This document shows, piece after piece, positions 36,678 to 45,809 of a DNA stretch of 64,000 nucleotides. The stretch is from Neorhizobium sp. JUb45 (GTDB taxonomy: Bacteria; Pseudomonadota; Alphaproteobacteria; Rhizobiales; Rhizobiaceae), in NCBI RefSeq assembly GCF_004343585.1, contig NZ_SLYW01000002.1:930001-994000 (forward strand), read 5' to 3'. The notes under the pieces are model-generated. The model made no database searches. It saw nothing but the letters and a program-made list of their open reading frames with translations, and was not told the DNA's origin. How positions within the stretch are numbered: position 1 is the first letter of the stretch; each line of letters begins with the position of its first letter. The position numbers and the translations under genes were made by a program.

Positions 36678-36948
36678 ACTGGCCTTTCTCGATCCAGCCT
36701 TGAAGGAATGGCGAAAGCTCGACGCCAATATCCGTGAGCAATTCAGGAAGAAGCTGGCCGAGCGATTGGAAAATCCGCGCGTGCCATCAGCAAGGCTGCA
36801 TGGAGCGCGGGATCGGTACAAGATCAAGCTGAGGACGGCGGGATACCGGCTGGTTTATGAAGTGCGGGATGCGCAACTGGTTGTGCTGGTGGTGGCGGTT
36901 GGCCGACGCGACAAAAACGCTGCCTATCGCGCCGCGGCCGATCGTTAG
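36667..36948 (+). CDS. RelE-family toxin
   Basis: 93 residues. [19 protein letters not shown], then [35 protein letters not shown] and the closing [12 protein letters not shown] are all characteristic of RelE ribosome-dependent mRNA interferases, including the basic catalytic residues. ATG 36667 lies inside the antitoxin gene. The stop codon overlaps that of the convergent sfsA gene. Confidence 0.92.
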   Translation: MSYELAFLDPALKEWRKLDANIREQFRKKLAERLENPRVPSARLHGARDRYKIKLRTAGYRLVYEVRDAQLVVLVVAVGRRDKNAAYRAAADR

Positions 36949-37652
36949 GCCAAATCTTCCACTTCGATGAGTCTCGTTGCGGTAATCGCTTGCGGTGAAA
37001 CCTCGCAGGCCAGCGCATAGGCCTCAACGCCTCGCGCCGCCGCACGCTTGAAAGCGGCGGCATAAACCGGGTCGAGATCGCCACAGATGCGCAAGGCATC
37101 GCAATCGTTGCGCTGGATCACGTAGAGCATCACAGCGCGGTGGCCGGCTTGCGCCATGTCGCCGAGCTCGTCCAGATGGCGGGCGCCGCGTATGGTGGCC
37201 GTGTCTGGAAATTCGGCAAGACCTTGTGTGCGCATGAAATGCACGTTCTTGACCTCGACATAACAATCCGGCCGCCCTTCGCCCGACAGCAGAAAATCGA
37301 TGCGCGATTTCAGCCCGTATTTCTGTTCGCGCTTCAGCAGATCGTAACCGGCAAGGGTGGGCACGATGCCGGCAAGGATGGCTTCTTCCGCGAGCTTGTT
37401 GGGCAGGCCGGTATTGATGCCGACTGTGGTGCCGTCTGCTTCGATCATCTCGAACATGTGACGATATTTGCGGGTGGGGCTGTCGTGCTCTGACAACCAG
37501 ATGCGTGAGCCGGGTGTCGTCAGGCCGCGCATCGAGCCGGTATTGGGGCAGGAGCCGGTGATTGTGCGGCCGTCTTCCAGCACGGCGTCGAACAGGAAAC
37601 GTTTGTAGCGGCTGATCAGCGTGGCCGGCACGAGGGGTGAGGAAAAATGCAT
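36945..37652 (-). CDS. sfsA: DNA/RNA nuclease SfsA
   Basis: 235 residues of the SfsA family, named for sugar-fermentation stimulation and since described as a nuclease. Motifs include [20 protein letters not shown] near the start, HCPNTGSM-like [14 protein letters not shown], and [21 protein letters not shown], the PD-(D/E)xK-type active-site strand. The start at 37652 (MHFSSPL) was preferred over 37700. It lies 13 bases downstream of phaC on the same strand and converges with relE, the stops overlapping by 4 bases. Confidence 0.9.
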   Translation of the reverse strand: MHFSSPLVPATLISRYKRFLFDAVLEDGRTITGSCPNTGSMRGLTTPGSRIWLSEHDSPTRKYRHMFEMIEADGTTVGINTGLPNKLAEEAILAGIVPTLAGYDLLKREQKYGLKSRIDFLLSGEGRPDCYVEVKNVHFMRTQGLAEFPDTATIRGARHLDELGDMAQAGHRAVMLYVIQRNDCDALRICGDLDPVYAAAFKRAAARGVEAYALACEVSPQAITATRLIEVEDLA

Positions 37653-37665
37653 TTTTTGAAAGGGC

Positions 37666-39528
37666 TTAGCTTCGCACGAGAACGTAAGTGCCGGGCGCAT
37701 CGCCCAGCGGCTTCAGCTTGTCGCCGCCCGGTTGGCGTGCCGGCACGTGGGCGTCGTCCTGCGCGGTAATCCAGGCGTGCCAGTGTGGCCACCATGATCC
37801 GTCTTCGGGATAGGCGGCGGAAAGCCAGTCGTCGAACGTGCCGGACAGCGGCGCGCCGGACCAGTATTGATATTTCTGGCGCTCGGGCGGGTTGACCACG
37901 CCGGCGATGTGGCCGGAAGCCGCCAGCACGAATTCGGTCGGGCCGCCGAACAATGCGCTGCCCTTGAAAACGGATTTTGCCGGCGCGATGTGATCCTCGC
38001 GGGTGGCGAGGCTGTAGACCGGAATCTTGATGTCGGACAGCGCGATCGTCTTGCCCGCCACTTCCATCCGCCCCTGGCTCAGCGCGTTTTCGAGATAGCA
38101 GCTGCGCAGGTAATAGGCGTGGTTGGCCGGTGTCATGCGGGTCGAATCGGCATTCCAGTGCAACAGGTCGAAGGGCAGGGGATCGCGACCCTTGAGATAG
38201 TTGCTGACGACGTAAGGCCAGATCAGTTCGGAGGCGCGCAGCATGTTGAAGGCCGTCGCCATTTTCGAACCGGCGAGGTAACCGACATCGGCCATGTGTT
38301 TTTCAAGAATGGCCAGCTGTTCCTCGTCGACAAACACTTTCAGATCGCCGGCATGAGTGAAATCCACCTGCGCGGCCAGAAACGTGGCGGAAACGATACG
38401 CGGCTGACGCGACCTTGGTTTGTTGCTGGACTGGGCATGCAAGGCCAGCGCCGTGGCCAGCAATGTGCCGCCGACGCAATAACCGATGGCATTGATATCG
38501 CGTTCGCCGGTGGCGCTGTTGATCGTCTTCAGCGCAAAATCGATACCGTCTTCTATGTAGCTTTCCCAGCCCATCTTTGCATGCTGCGCATCCGGGTTGA
38601 CCCAGGAAACGACAAAGACGGTGTGGCCCTGCTCGACGCACCAGCGGATAAAGCTTTTCTGCGGCGTCAGGTCGAGAATGTAGAACTTGTTGATCCAGGG
38701 CGGCACGATCAGCAATGGCCGCTTGAATACTTTTTCCGTGGTCGGCGCATATTGGAGTATTTCGCAGATCTCGCTGCGTGCCACGACCTTGCCAGGCGTG
38801 ATCGCCAGATCCTTGCCGATGACATAGCGGCTTTCATCCGTTTGTCGCAGCTTCAGTTCGCCACCGCCGGCGGCGATGTCCTCGGCCAGCCTGCGCATAC
38901 CCTGCACGAGGTTGATGCCGCTCGAGGCGACCGTTTCGCGAAACACTTCGGGGTTGGTGAGTGCGAAATTGGCGGGCGAAAGCGCTGCCGTTACCTGACG
39001 CAGATAGAAATCGGCCTTGTGGCGGGTGTGTTCGTCGAGATCCTGCGCCTGCTTCACCAGCTGTTCGGCCCACGCGGCGGTGACGACATAGGCCTGCCGC
39101 AAAACCGCGAAGAACGGATTTTTCGACCAGTCCTCGTCAGCGAATCGTTTGTCTTTGGGCAGGTCGGGTTCCGGCGGAACAGGCTCACCGGAAAAACGGG
39201 CGACGGAGCGCGACCATATGCTCATGTAGCTGGAAAGAAGCAGGGTCTGCGCTTCCAGCGTCCGCTGCGGTTCCGCCATCCAGTATTCGGCCACTTTCGA
39301 CAGCGTTTTGACGAGATCGGTCAGCGGATCGAGCGTATCCACAAGCTCGCCACGTTCGCGCGGCCCCAGCCATTCCGTCGCGGCCTTGCCGAAATTTTCG
39401 GCGGCGCGGGCGAGGTTCATGGCGAGAGCATGCGGATCCTTGACCAGATAGTCTTCCACGGACGCGGGATCAAAGCCGGGGAAAGCCTGGCTTTTTTCAC
39501 TGCCGGTCTGGTCTTTTTTTGCGCTCAC
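37666..39528 (-). CDS. phaC: Class I poly-3-hydroxybutyrate synthase
   Basis: 620 residues. It polymerises 3-hydroxybutyryl-CoA into PHB storage granules. The lipase-like box GYCVGGT contains the catalytic Cys351. Conserved PhaC segments include [45 protein letters not shown] [12 protein letters not shown] and the C-terminal [10 protein letters not shown] with the catalytic His. The length matches rhizobial PhbC (about 600-640). sfsA follows closely. phaA and phaB are not in this window. Confidence 0.96.
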   Translation of the reverse strand: MSAKKDQTGSEKSQAFPGFDPASVEDYLVKDPHALAMNLARAAENFGKAATEWLGPRERGELVDTLDPLTDLVKTLSKVAEYWMAEPQRTLEAQTLLLSSYMSIWSRSVARFSGEPVPPEPDLPKDKRFADEDWSKNPFFAVLRQAYVVTAAWAEQLVKQAQDLDEHTRHKADFYLRQVTAALSPANFALTNPEVFRETVASSGINLVQGMRRLAEDIAAGGGELKLRQTDESRYVIGKDLAITPGKVVARSEICEILQYAPTTEKVFKRPLLIVPPWINKFYILDLTPQKSFIRWCVEQGHTVFVVSWVNPDAQHAKMGWESYIEDGIDFALKTINSATGERDINAIGYCVGGTLLATALALHAQSSNKPRSRQPRIVSATFLAAQVDFTHAGDLKVFVDEEQLAILEKHMADVGYLAGSKMATAFNMLRASELIWPYVVSNYLKGRDPLPFDLLHWNADSTRMTPANHAYYLRSCYLENALSQGRMEVAGKTIALSDIKIPVYSLATREDHIAPAKSVFKGSALFGGPTEFVLAASGHIAGVVNPPERQKYQYWSGAPLSGTFDDWLSAAYPEDGSWWPHWHAWITAQDDAHVPARQPGGDKLKPLGDAPGTYVLVRS

Positions 39529-39652
39529 GCTGGCCGTCCGGTCTGTGTTGAATTAAAGTCCGTTTTCGTTTGTACATGGTGCTCGAAAGCGAATACAAGT
39601 CCGGCGATTGGCGTTCGCCAACGGACGTTTCGATAAAAGGTGGACGCAGGGA

Positions 39653-40048
39653 ATGGAAAAAATGAGGCACGGGTTCGGCAGACTGTCTTTTGTGGCTGTC
39701 CTGATTGCCATTCCGGCAGGCTTGTCCGGCTGCTTTGCGCTGGATGACGGCATTCCCAACACGGCACCGCAGGCCACCGTGGTTTCATCGAGCAACGTTC
39801 CGGCGCCAGGGCCGGTGCTCCGCAAGCAGACCAATACCTATCCGACTTTTGGCGGTCAGTTGACGGCTGCCAACACCCAGATCGACGATGCCGATTATAC
39901 CACGCAGGAATCGCAGATGTCGCGACTGGCGAAGGCGCGCAGCAGTGGTGCGATCTCGGAGCGGGAGTACCAGAAACGCGTTGCCGAACTGCAGGCCGTC
40001 GCAACCGGTCACGTAACCGACGCTGACGCGAAAATCTCGGGCAACTAG
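39653..40048 (+). CDS. Small lipoprotein (unknown)
   Basis: 131 residues. A lipoprotein signal peptide ends in lipobox LSGC with Cys27. The mature part is Thr/Ala/Pro-rich and then helical (SQMSRLAKARSSGAISEREY, then QKRVAELQAVA), ending DADAKISGN. ATG 39653 lies behind GCAGGGA. It is divergent from phaC and upstream of the aminotransferase. No function is recognised. Confidence 0.8.
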   Translation: MEKMRHGFGRLSFVAVLIAIPAGLSGCFALDDGIPNTAPQATVVSSSNVPAPGPVLRKQTNTYPTFGGQLTAANTQIDDADYTTQESQMSRLAKARSSGAISEREYQKRVAELQAVATGHVTDADAKISGN

Positions 40049-40147
40049 GCTTGCGTTTGCGCCAATTTGGTCGCAAAGCACGCCTCCAGCCTGATGTGAG
40101 CCGCATTGGTTGCGGTTCAAGGCTTTTATCCTTCCAAGGGGAGAGAC

Positions 40148-41368
40148 ATGGAAGAGTTTCATAAGGTCCGGCGCCTTCCGCCCTACGTCTTCGAACAGGT
40201 CAACCGTTTGAAGGCCAGCGCACGAGCGGGTGGCGCGGACATTATCGATCTCGGCATGGGCAATCCCGACCTTCCGACGCCAAAGGCGATCGTCGACAAG
40301 CTGTGCGAAGTGGTTCAGGACCCGCGCACGCACCGTTATTCGTCGTCCAAGGGCATTCCGGGTCTGCGTCGTGCCCAGGCCGCCTATTACGCACGCCGTT
40401 TCGGCGTGAAGCTCAATCCTGATACGCAGGTTGTGGCTACGCTCGGCTCGAAGGAAGGCTTTGCCAACATGGCGCAGGCCATCACGGCGCCCGGCGATGT
40501 CATCCTTTGCCCGAACCCGACCTATCCGATCCACGCATTCGGCTTTCTGATGGCCGGTGGCGTGATCCGCTCGATGTCGGTCGAGCCGGATGAAAGCTTC
40601 TTTCCGCCGCTGGAGCGTGCGGTCAAGCATTCGATCCCGAAGCCGCTGGCCCTGATCATCAATTATCCGTCCAACCCGACGGCGCATGTCGCCTCGCTGG
40701 ATTTCTACAAGGACGTGATCGCGTTCGCGAAGAAGCATGAGCTGATCGTGCTGTCGGACCTTGCCTATTCGGAAATCTATTTCGACGAGAACGCTCCGCC
40801 GCCGTCGGTGCTGGAAGTTCCGGGTGCTATCGATGTCGCCGTCGAGTTTACCTCGATGTCGAAGACGTTTTCGATGCCCGGATGGCGCATGGGCTTTGCC
40901 GTCGGCAATGATCGCCTGATCGCCGCGCTGACGCGTGTGAAATCATACCTCGATTACGGTGCGTTCACGCCGATCCAGGTCGCGGCAACGCATGCGCTCA
41001 ACGGAGACGGGACCGACATTGCCGAAGTTCGCAATGTCTACAAGCGTCGTCGCGATGTGATGGTCGATACTTTTGGCAAGGCCGGTTTCGAAGTGCCGCC
41101 GCCGGCAGCGACCATGTTTGCCTGGGCAAAGATCCCGGAAAAATTCCGCCATCTCGGTTCGCTTGAATTCTCCAAGCTGCTGGTCGAGAAGGCCGATGTG
41201 GCCGTGGCGCCGGGCATTGGTTTCGGCGAGCAGGGCGACGATTACGTTCGCCTCGCACTCGTTGAAAACGAGCACCGTATCCGTCAGGCTGCCCGCAATA
41301 TCAAGAAGTTCATGTCGACCGCCGACGAGACCATGCACAATGTGATCTCGCTCAACGCGCATCGCTGA
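40148..41368 (+). CDS. Class I/II aminotransferase (AlaC-like)
   Basis: 406 residues, a PLP enzyme. The Schiff-base lysine is Lys239 in SMSKTFSMPGWRMGF. Other family landmarks are DLGMGNPDLPTPKAI, HRYSSSKGIPGLRRAQAAYY and NYPSNPTAHVA. The closest known type is the alanine/glutamate transaminase group that often precedes hom in alphaproteobacteria. GGGGAGAGAC lies before ATG 40148. It is followed by homoserine dehydrogenase 74 bases later. Confidence 0.9.
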   Translation: MEEFHKVRRLPPYVFEQVNRLKASARAGGADIIDLGMGNPDLPTPKAIVDKLCEVVQDPRTHRYSSSKGIPGLRRAQAAYYARRFGVKLNPDTQVVATLGSKEGFANMAQAITAPGDVILCPNPTYPIHAFGFLMAGGVIRSMSVEPDESFFPPLERAVKHSIPKPLALIINYPSNPTAHVASLDFYKDVIAFAKKHELIVLSDLAYSEIYFDENAPPPSVLEVPGAIDVAVEFTSMSKTFSMPGWRMGFAVGNDRLIAALTRVKSYLDYGAFTPIQVAATHALNGDGTDIAEVRNVYKRRRDVMVDTFGKAGFEVPPPAATMFAWAKIPEKFRHLGSLEFSKLLVEKADVAVAPGIGFGEQGDDYVRLALVENEHRIRQAARNIKKFMSTADETMHNVISLNAHR

Positions 41369-41383
41369 GTAGACTTCTCTTCC

Positions 41384-41408
41384 GTGGCCGGATGATAGTT
41401 CCGGCCAC
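41384..41408 (+). other. Perfect inverted repeat between the aminotransferase gene and hom
   Basis: GTGGCCGG and CCGGCCAC arms flank a 9-base loop. There is no T-run after it on either strand, so it is not a clear intrinsic terminator. It could stabilise mRNA ends or modulate hom expression. Confidence 0.45.
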
Positions 41409-41442
41409 CCCGCCTTTCTAAAACAAAATCAGGAAAAGACAG

Positions 41443-42765
41443 ATGGCTGACGCCCTCAAAATCGGCATTGCGGGTCTTGGCACCGTGGGTTCGTCCCTGG
41501 TGCGCATTCTTGGCGAACGTGCAAACGAGCTCGCCAGGACATGTGGACGCCCGATTACGATTACGGCGGTCAGCGCACGCGACAAGAGCCGTGACCGCGG
41601 TGTCGATCTGTCTGCCATCCAGTGGTTCGATTCGGCTGTCGACATGGCCAATTCCGCTGATATCGACGTGTTCGTCGAGCTGATGGGCGGTGCCGAGGGC
41701 GCCGCTGACCAGTCAGTCCGTGCCGCACTCTCGCGTGGCCTGCATGTGGTGACCGCCAACAAGGCGCTTCTCGCCCGTTGCGGCGTCGAGCTTGCCGTGA
41801 TGGCCGAAGACAAGGGCGCGTTGCTGAACTACGAAGCCGCCGTTGCCGGTGGTATTCCGGTCATCAAGGCGCTGCGTGAATCACTGACCGGCAACACTGT
41901 GTCGCGCGTCTACGGCATCATGAACGGCACCTGCAACTACATCCTGACCCGGATGGAGAAGGAAGGTCTTTCGTTCGAAGCCTGCCTCAAGGAAGCCCAG
42001 CGCCTCGGTTATGCAGAAGCCGATCCGACCTTCGATATCGAAGGCAACGACACGGCGCACAAGCTTGCCATCCTGACGACGCTTGCCTTCGGTACGCAGA
42101 TCGCGGCTGACGAGATTTACCTCGAGGGCATTTCCAACATCTCGATCGAAGACATTCAGGCGGCGGCCGATCTCGGTTATCGCATCAAGCTGCTTGGTGT
42201 AGCCCTTCGTACCGATACCGGTATCGAGCAGCGCGTACATCCCACCATGGTGCCGCATGACAGCGTCATCGCTCAGGTGGATGGCGTCACCAATGCGGTG
42301 GCGATCGAATCCGACATTCTCGGCGAATTGCTGATGGTCGGCCCCGGCGCCGGTGGCAACGCCACGGCCTCGGCCGTTCTCGGTGACATTGCCGATATCG
42401 CCAAGAGCCGTCCGGGTGCCCAGCGTGTGCCGGTTCTCGGCAATCCGGCGGCGTCGCTTGCACCTTACACCCGCGCGCAGATGCAGAGCCATGAGGGCGG
42501 TTATTTCATCCGCCTGACCGTGCTCGACCGTGCCGGTGTTTTCGCCGATGTGGCAACGCGCATGGCAGATAACGGCATTTCGCTGGAATCGATCGTTCAG
42601 CGTGCCAAGGGTTCGGAAGCGGATTCCGGGTCGAAGACGATCATCCTCGTCACCCATGCGACAACGGAACAATCCATCCGCAAGGCGGTTGATGCTATCA
42701 AGTCCGGTACATATCTAGCCGGAGAACCGCAGGTAATCCGCATCGAGCGACCCAAAGCATTCTGA
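41443..42765 (+). CDS. hom: Homoserine dehydrogenase
   Basis: 440 residues. It reduces aspartate semialdehyde to homoserine on the way to threonine and methionine. The NAD(P) motif GIAGLGTVGSSLV is at the N-terminus. VVTANKALLARCG and GIMNGTCNYILTRMEKEG, then EADPTFDIEGNDTAHKLAIL, are the catalytic landmarks. A C-terminal ACT domain begins at about residue 354 (RLTVLDRAGVFADVATRMAD), consistent with feedback by threonine. A terminator follows. Confidence 0.96.
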   Translation: MADALKIGIAGLGTVGSSLVRILGERANELARTCGRPITITAVSARDKSRDRGVDLSAIQWFDSAVDMANSADIDVFVELMGGAEGAADQSVRAALSRGLHVVTANKALLARCGVELAVMAEDKGALLNYEAAVAGGIPVIKALRESLTGNTVSRVYGIMNGTCNYILTRMEKEGLSFEACLKEAQRLGYAEADPTFDIEGNDTAHKLAILTTLAFGTQIAADEIYLEGISNISIEDIQAAADLGYRIKLLGVALRTDTGIEQRVHPTMVPHDSVIAQVDGVTNAVAIESDILGELLMVGPGAGGNATASAVLGDIADIAKSRPGAQRVPVLGNPAASLAPYTRAQMQSHEGGYFIRLTVLDRAGVFADVATRMADNGISLESIVQRAKGSEADSGSKTIILVTHATTEQSIRKAVDAIKSGTYLAGEPQVIRIERPKAF

Positions 42766-42826
42766 TATATACTGATCCGATCACGGATAGTTTACTCTTA
42801 AAGAATGTCTGGATCTAAAGTATGAG

Positions 42827-42849
42827 ATGCCGCCGCTGGCGGCATTTTT
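42827..42849 (+). terminator. Terminator of hom
   Basis: ATGCCGCC-GCT-GGCGGCAT stem-loop followed by TTTT, about 60 bases after the hom stop. Confidence 0.85.
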
Positions 42850-42974
42850 GCTGAGGACCTGAAATGCATTAAGTTTATTTTTGGTAATATTTTACCCGTG
42901 AAACCCTTGGGCTGGTTTTGTATTTGGGTCTGGTGTATAGAATTGAAAAAATTAAGTATGGGAGGCTCTCTGAA

Positions 42975-43184
42975 ATGTCATTGGGTGTGGCGGAAGACCT
43001 GTCACGTTTGATCGTCGGCGCTGCAGCAGACAGGATTGCTGATATTCGACTGCTCGATGGCTGGAAGGGAAGCGAAAGTGACGACGATTTCCAGGGGACG
43101 CGCAATTGGGCGGCTCTTCTGGTTCTGTTGTCCGTGCCGGCATTTTTCGCGATGGTGATCGCGTTCCTTGTCTGGTTATTCTGA
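42975..43184 (+). CDS. Small single-span membrane protein (unknown)
   Basis: 69 residues. A hydrophilic N-terminal half (MSLGVAEDLSRLIVGAAADR, then DGWKGSESDDDFQGTR) is followed by one strong C-terminal membrane segment (WAALLVLLSVPAFFAMVIAF). ATG 42975 lies 10 bases after GGGAGG. The upstream DNA is AT-rich compared with its surroundings. It stands alone between hom and recJ. I do not recognise a family. Confidence 0.55.
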   Translation: MSLGVAEDLSRLIVGAAADRIADIRLLDGWKGSESDDDFQGTRNWAALLVLLSVPAFFAMVIAFLVWLF

Positions 43185-43292
43185 CCCCTGTCGAATCTCA
43201 CTGATTGCAGTTTTGGGCTCATCGGCGACGGTGTGCAGCATCGTCGTGTTCTGTTCGCGAAAATATTGTGGCTTGGCATAGGAATAGGCTAG

Positions 43293-45131
43293 ATGGCTCT
43301 CATGAGCCCAAGCCCCATCATGCCGACCGCCTCCGAACCCGCTGATCCAATCGCGCGCGCCTTTTTAGGCGTAGAGAAATCCGCAAGCGACCAGCGCTGG
43401 ATGGCGCGCCTCGATCAGGCCGGCCTCAACCGTGCTCTGGCGATGTCGCAGATCCACGGCATACCGGAACTCGTCTGCCGCGTGCTGGCCGGACGTGGTG
43501 TCGGTGTCGATGACGCGCCAGCCTTTCTCGATCCGACAATCCGCTCCCTGATGCCGGATCCCTTTACGTTGACCGACTGCGAGAAGGCGGCGGCACGTCT
43601 CGCCGATGCCGTCATGCGCGGCGAACGGGTCGCCATCTTCGGTGACTATGACGTCGACGGCGCATCATCCTCGGCGTTGATGTCGCGCTTTCTGCACCAT
43701 TTTGGTCTGTCGAGCGAAATCTACATCCCCGACCGCATCTTTGAAGGGTATGGTCCCAACCCGGCGGCGATCCGCCAGCTGATCGCCAATGGCGCGCAAT
43801 TGATCGTGACGGTCGACTGCGGCTCCACAAGCCACGAATCGCTTGGCGTGGCGCGCGATGAAAAATGTGATGTCGTGGTGATCGATCACCACCAGCTCGG
43901 CGAGGATCTGCCGCCATGTCTGGCGCTGGTCAATCCTAACCGCGAGGACGATCTGTCGGGGCAGGGGCATCTGTGTGCCGCCGGCGTGGTGTTCCTCGTG
44001 CTCGTGGCGACGGCGCGGATCTTGCGCGAGCGAAAACATCCGCAGGCGGGCTCGCTCGATCTGCTGGCCTGGCTCGATATCGTGGCGCTGGCGACCGTCT
44101 GCGATGTCGTGCCACTCAAGGGGCTGAACCGTGCCTATGTGGTCAAGGGGCTGCTGGCGGCGCGGCATATGGGCAATGCGGGCCTGGCGGCACTCTTCCG
44201 CAAGGCGGGGCTTGCCGGCCCCGTCACGCCGTATCATCTCGGCTTCCTGATTGGGCCGCGTATTAATGCCGGTGGACGTATCGGTGATGCGGCGCTGGGA
44301 AGCCGTCTGCTGACGCTGGACGATGGCCCGGCTGCCGATGTCATTGCCGAGCGTCTGGACGACCTCAACCGCGAACGACAGGCCATGGAAGCCGCCATGC
44401 TGGCCGAGGCCGAAGGCGAGGTGCTGGCCGAATACGGCAATGGCGACAACGCCTCCGTCATCGTCACCGCCAACCAGAACTGGCATGCCGGCATTGTCGG
44501 GTTGATCGCTGCCCGCATCAAGGAAAAATTCAAGCGGCCGACCTTCGCCATCGCCTTCGATCCGTCTGGTCGCGGAACCGGCTCTGGCCGCTCCATTCCC
44601 GGCTTCGATATGGGCAGGATGGTGCGGGCAGCCGTTGATGAAGGCCTGCTCGCCAAGGGTGGTGGCCACGCCATGGCGGCCGGCCTGACTGTCGACCGCG
44701 CCAATCTCGGCAAGCTGCGGGCATTCTTCGAGGCGCGGGCTGAAAAGGATGTGCCGGCGCTGGTGGCTAACCATGTGCTGAAGATCGACGGCGCGCTGTC
44801 GGCCTCCGGCGCGACGCTGGAGCTGATCGACCGCATGGAGCAGGCAGGGCCTTATGGTTCGGGTCACTCGCAGCCGGTGTTTGCGCTGCCGTCGCACCGA
44901 ATCGTCGATTCGCGCACGGTCGGGACGTCGCATGTGAAGGTGGTTCTGGAGGCTGTCGATGGCAGTCGAATCGATGCCATCAGTTTCCGCTCTGCCGACA
45001 CGCCGCTCGGGCAGATGCTGCTCAACGGGCGTGGCAGCCAGGTGCATGTGGCCGGCAACCTGAGCGCCGATCACTGGCAGTCCAGCCGCCGCGTGCAGCT
45101 GCGCATTCTGGATGCCGCAAGATCGCTCTGA
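43293..45131 (+). CDS. recJ: Single-stranded-DNA-specific exonuclease RecJ
   Basis: 612 residues of the DHH phosphoesterase superfamily, degrading single-stranded DNA 5' to 3' in recombination and mismatch repair. Motif I is IFGDYDVDGASSSALM, motif III VVIDHHQLGED and the DHHA1 region carries GRGTGSGRSIPGFDM and GGGHAMAAG. The start is ATG 43293, with alternatives at 43302 and 43320. The stop codon lies within the terminator hairpin. Confidence 0.95.
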   Translation: MALMSPSPIMPTASEPADPIARAFLGVEKSASDQRWMARLDQAGLNRALAMSQIHGIPELVCRVLAGRGVGVDDAPAFLDPTIRSLMPDPFTLTDCEKAAARLADAVMRGERVAIFGDYDVDGASSSALMSRFLHHFGLSSEIYIPDRIFEGYGPNPAAIRQLIANGAQLIVTVDCGSTSHESLGVARDEKCDVVVIDHHQLGEDLPPCLALVNPNREDDLSGQGHLCAAGVVFLVLVATARILRERKHPQAGSLDLLAWLDIVALATVCDVVPLKGLNRAYVVKGLLAARHMGNAGLAALFRKAGLAGPVTPYHLGFLIGPRINAGGRIGDAALGSRLLTLDDGPAADVIAERLDDLNRERQAMEAAMLAEAEGEVLAEYGNGDNASVIVTANQNWHAGIVGLIAARIKEKFKRPTFAIAFDPSGRGTGSGRSIPGFDMGRMVRAAVDEGLLAKGGGHAMAAGLTVDRANLGKLRAFFEARAEKDVPALVANHVLKIDGALSASGATLELIDRMEQAGPYGSGHSQPVFALPSHRIVDSRTVGTSHVKVVLEAVDGSRIDAISFRSADTPLGQMLLNGRGSQVHVAGNLSADHWQSSRRVQLRILDAARSL

Positions 45132-45147
45132 GAAGGGCGATCTTTTT
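45120..45147 (+). terminator. Terminator of recJ
   Basis: AGATCGC and GCGATCT arms with a 10-base loop, then TTTTT. The recJ stop codon is inside the loop. Confidence 0.8.
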
Positions 45148-45204
45148 GCAGGAATGCTGCAACAGGACCAGCGGTTGGTCTGTCTGTTTTGCTGATGATT
45201 TTCA

Positions 45205-45316
45205 GGAGGGGAGTGGCACGCCCTAGGGGAGTCGAACCCCTCTTTTCAGAATGAAAATCTGACGTCCTAACCGATAGACGAAGGGCGCATGCCGTGTCCG
45301 CGTTTGCTGCGGTGGC
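45205..45316. repeat. Direct repeat, copy 1 (tRNA-Glu unit)
   Basis: 112 bases identical to 45554-45665, containing the whole tRNA-Glu gene, 9 bases after it and 28 bases before it. The similarity continues imperfectly through the promoter region to about 45349. Confidence 0.9.
45214..45288 (-). tRNA. tRNA-Glu (anticodon UUC), copy 1
   Basis: 75 nt with encoded CCA. The anticodon loop TTTTCAT gives anticodon TTC, and the T-arm is GAGGGGTTCGACTCCCCT. The acceptor is GCGCCCT/AGGGCGT with discriminator G. Sequence is identical to copy 2. Confidence 0.96.
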
Positions 45317-45320
45317 TGCC

Positions 45321-45349
45321 TTATAGTCAGGGTCTTTAAATGCCGCAAG
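45321..45349 (-). promoter_or_regulatory. Promoter of tRNA-Glu copy 1
   Basis: On the minus strand a CTTGCG -35 box and a CTATAA -10 box are spaced 17 bases apart, ending 33 bases before the tRNA 5' end. Confidence 0.65.
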
Positions 45350-45553
45350 CGGTAAAATGATCATTCTGACGAATTTATTCGTAAAAATGTCATTGGCGTT
45401 GAACGGCTGTGGATGAAGGTGCGTATTTTTCGGGATTCTGCAAGGAAAACAGCTGTTTGGCACGCGCGTAAACGACAGCGTCCGGCGCTTGAAAGCCTGT
45501 TGACGAGCTGTGGAAAACAGCTTCGCGAAGAACTGGCAAAACATCATTTTAAG

Positions 45554-45665
45554 GGAGGGGAGTGGCACGCCCTAGGGGAGTCGAACCCCTCTTTTCAGAA
45601 TGAAAATCTGACGTCCTAACCGATAGACGAAGGGCGCATGCCGTGTCCGCGTTTGCTGCGGTGGC
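45554..45665. repeat. Direct repeat, copy 2 (tRNA-Glu unit)
   Basis: 112 bases identical to 45205-45316; the period between copies is 349 bases. The sequence between the copies shows no gene. Confidence 0.9.
45563..45637 (-). tRNA. tRNA-Glu (anticodon UUC), copy 2
   Basis: 75 nt, identical to copy 1 at every position including the CCA end. It has its own promoter. Confidence 0.96.
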
Positions 45666-45669
45666 GCCC

Positions 45670-45698
45670 TTATAGTCAGCAGTTTTTTTTTCCGCAAG
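45670..45698 (-). promoter_or_regulatory. Promoter of tRNA-Glu copy 2
   Basis: The same CTTGCG -35 and CTATAA -10 boxes as copy 1, also 17 bases apart, but with an A-rich spacer (minus strand) that differs from copy 1. Conservation of the boxes against a changed spacer supports function. Confidence 0.65.
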
Positions 45699-45727
45699 CG
45701 CCCAATGATGATTTTTTACAAAAAAAT

Positions 45728-45749
45728 GACGGCGCCCACAGGCGCCGTC
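45728..45749 (-). terminator. Terminator of the Ala/Pro-rich lipoprotein gene
   Basis: GACGGCGCC-CACA-GGCGCCGTC stem. On the minus strand it is followed by ATTTTTTTG. It lies about 60 bases after the stop at 45810. Confidence 0.8.
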
Positions 45750-45809
45750 GAGATTGCTGAAAAATATAGCGATTTCAGCCGCTTCGGGCTGGTGATCGGA
45801 ACCTGCGGT

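Noticed and set aside
41384..41408. Intrinsic terminator before hom
   Set aside because: The stem is perfect but no T-run follows on either strand, so it is listed only as an inverted repeat.
45205..45665. Possible insertion-sequence ends or attachment sites at the tRNA-Glu repeat
   Set aside because: There is no transposase or integrase, and the repeat is a complete tRNA unit rather than a tRNA 3' end.
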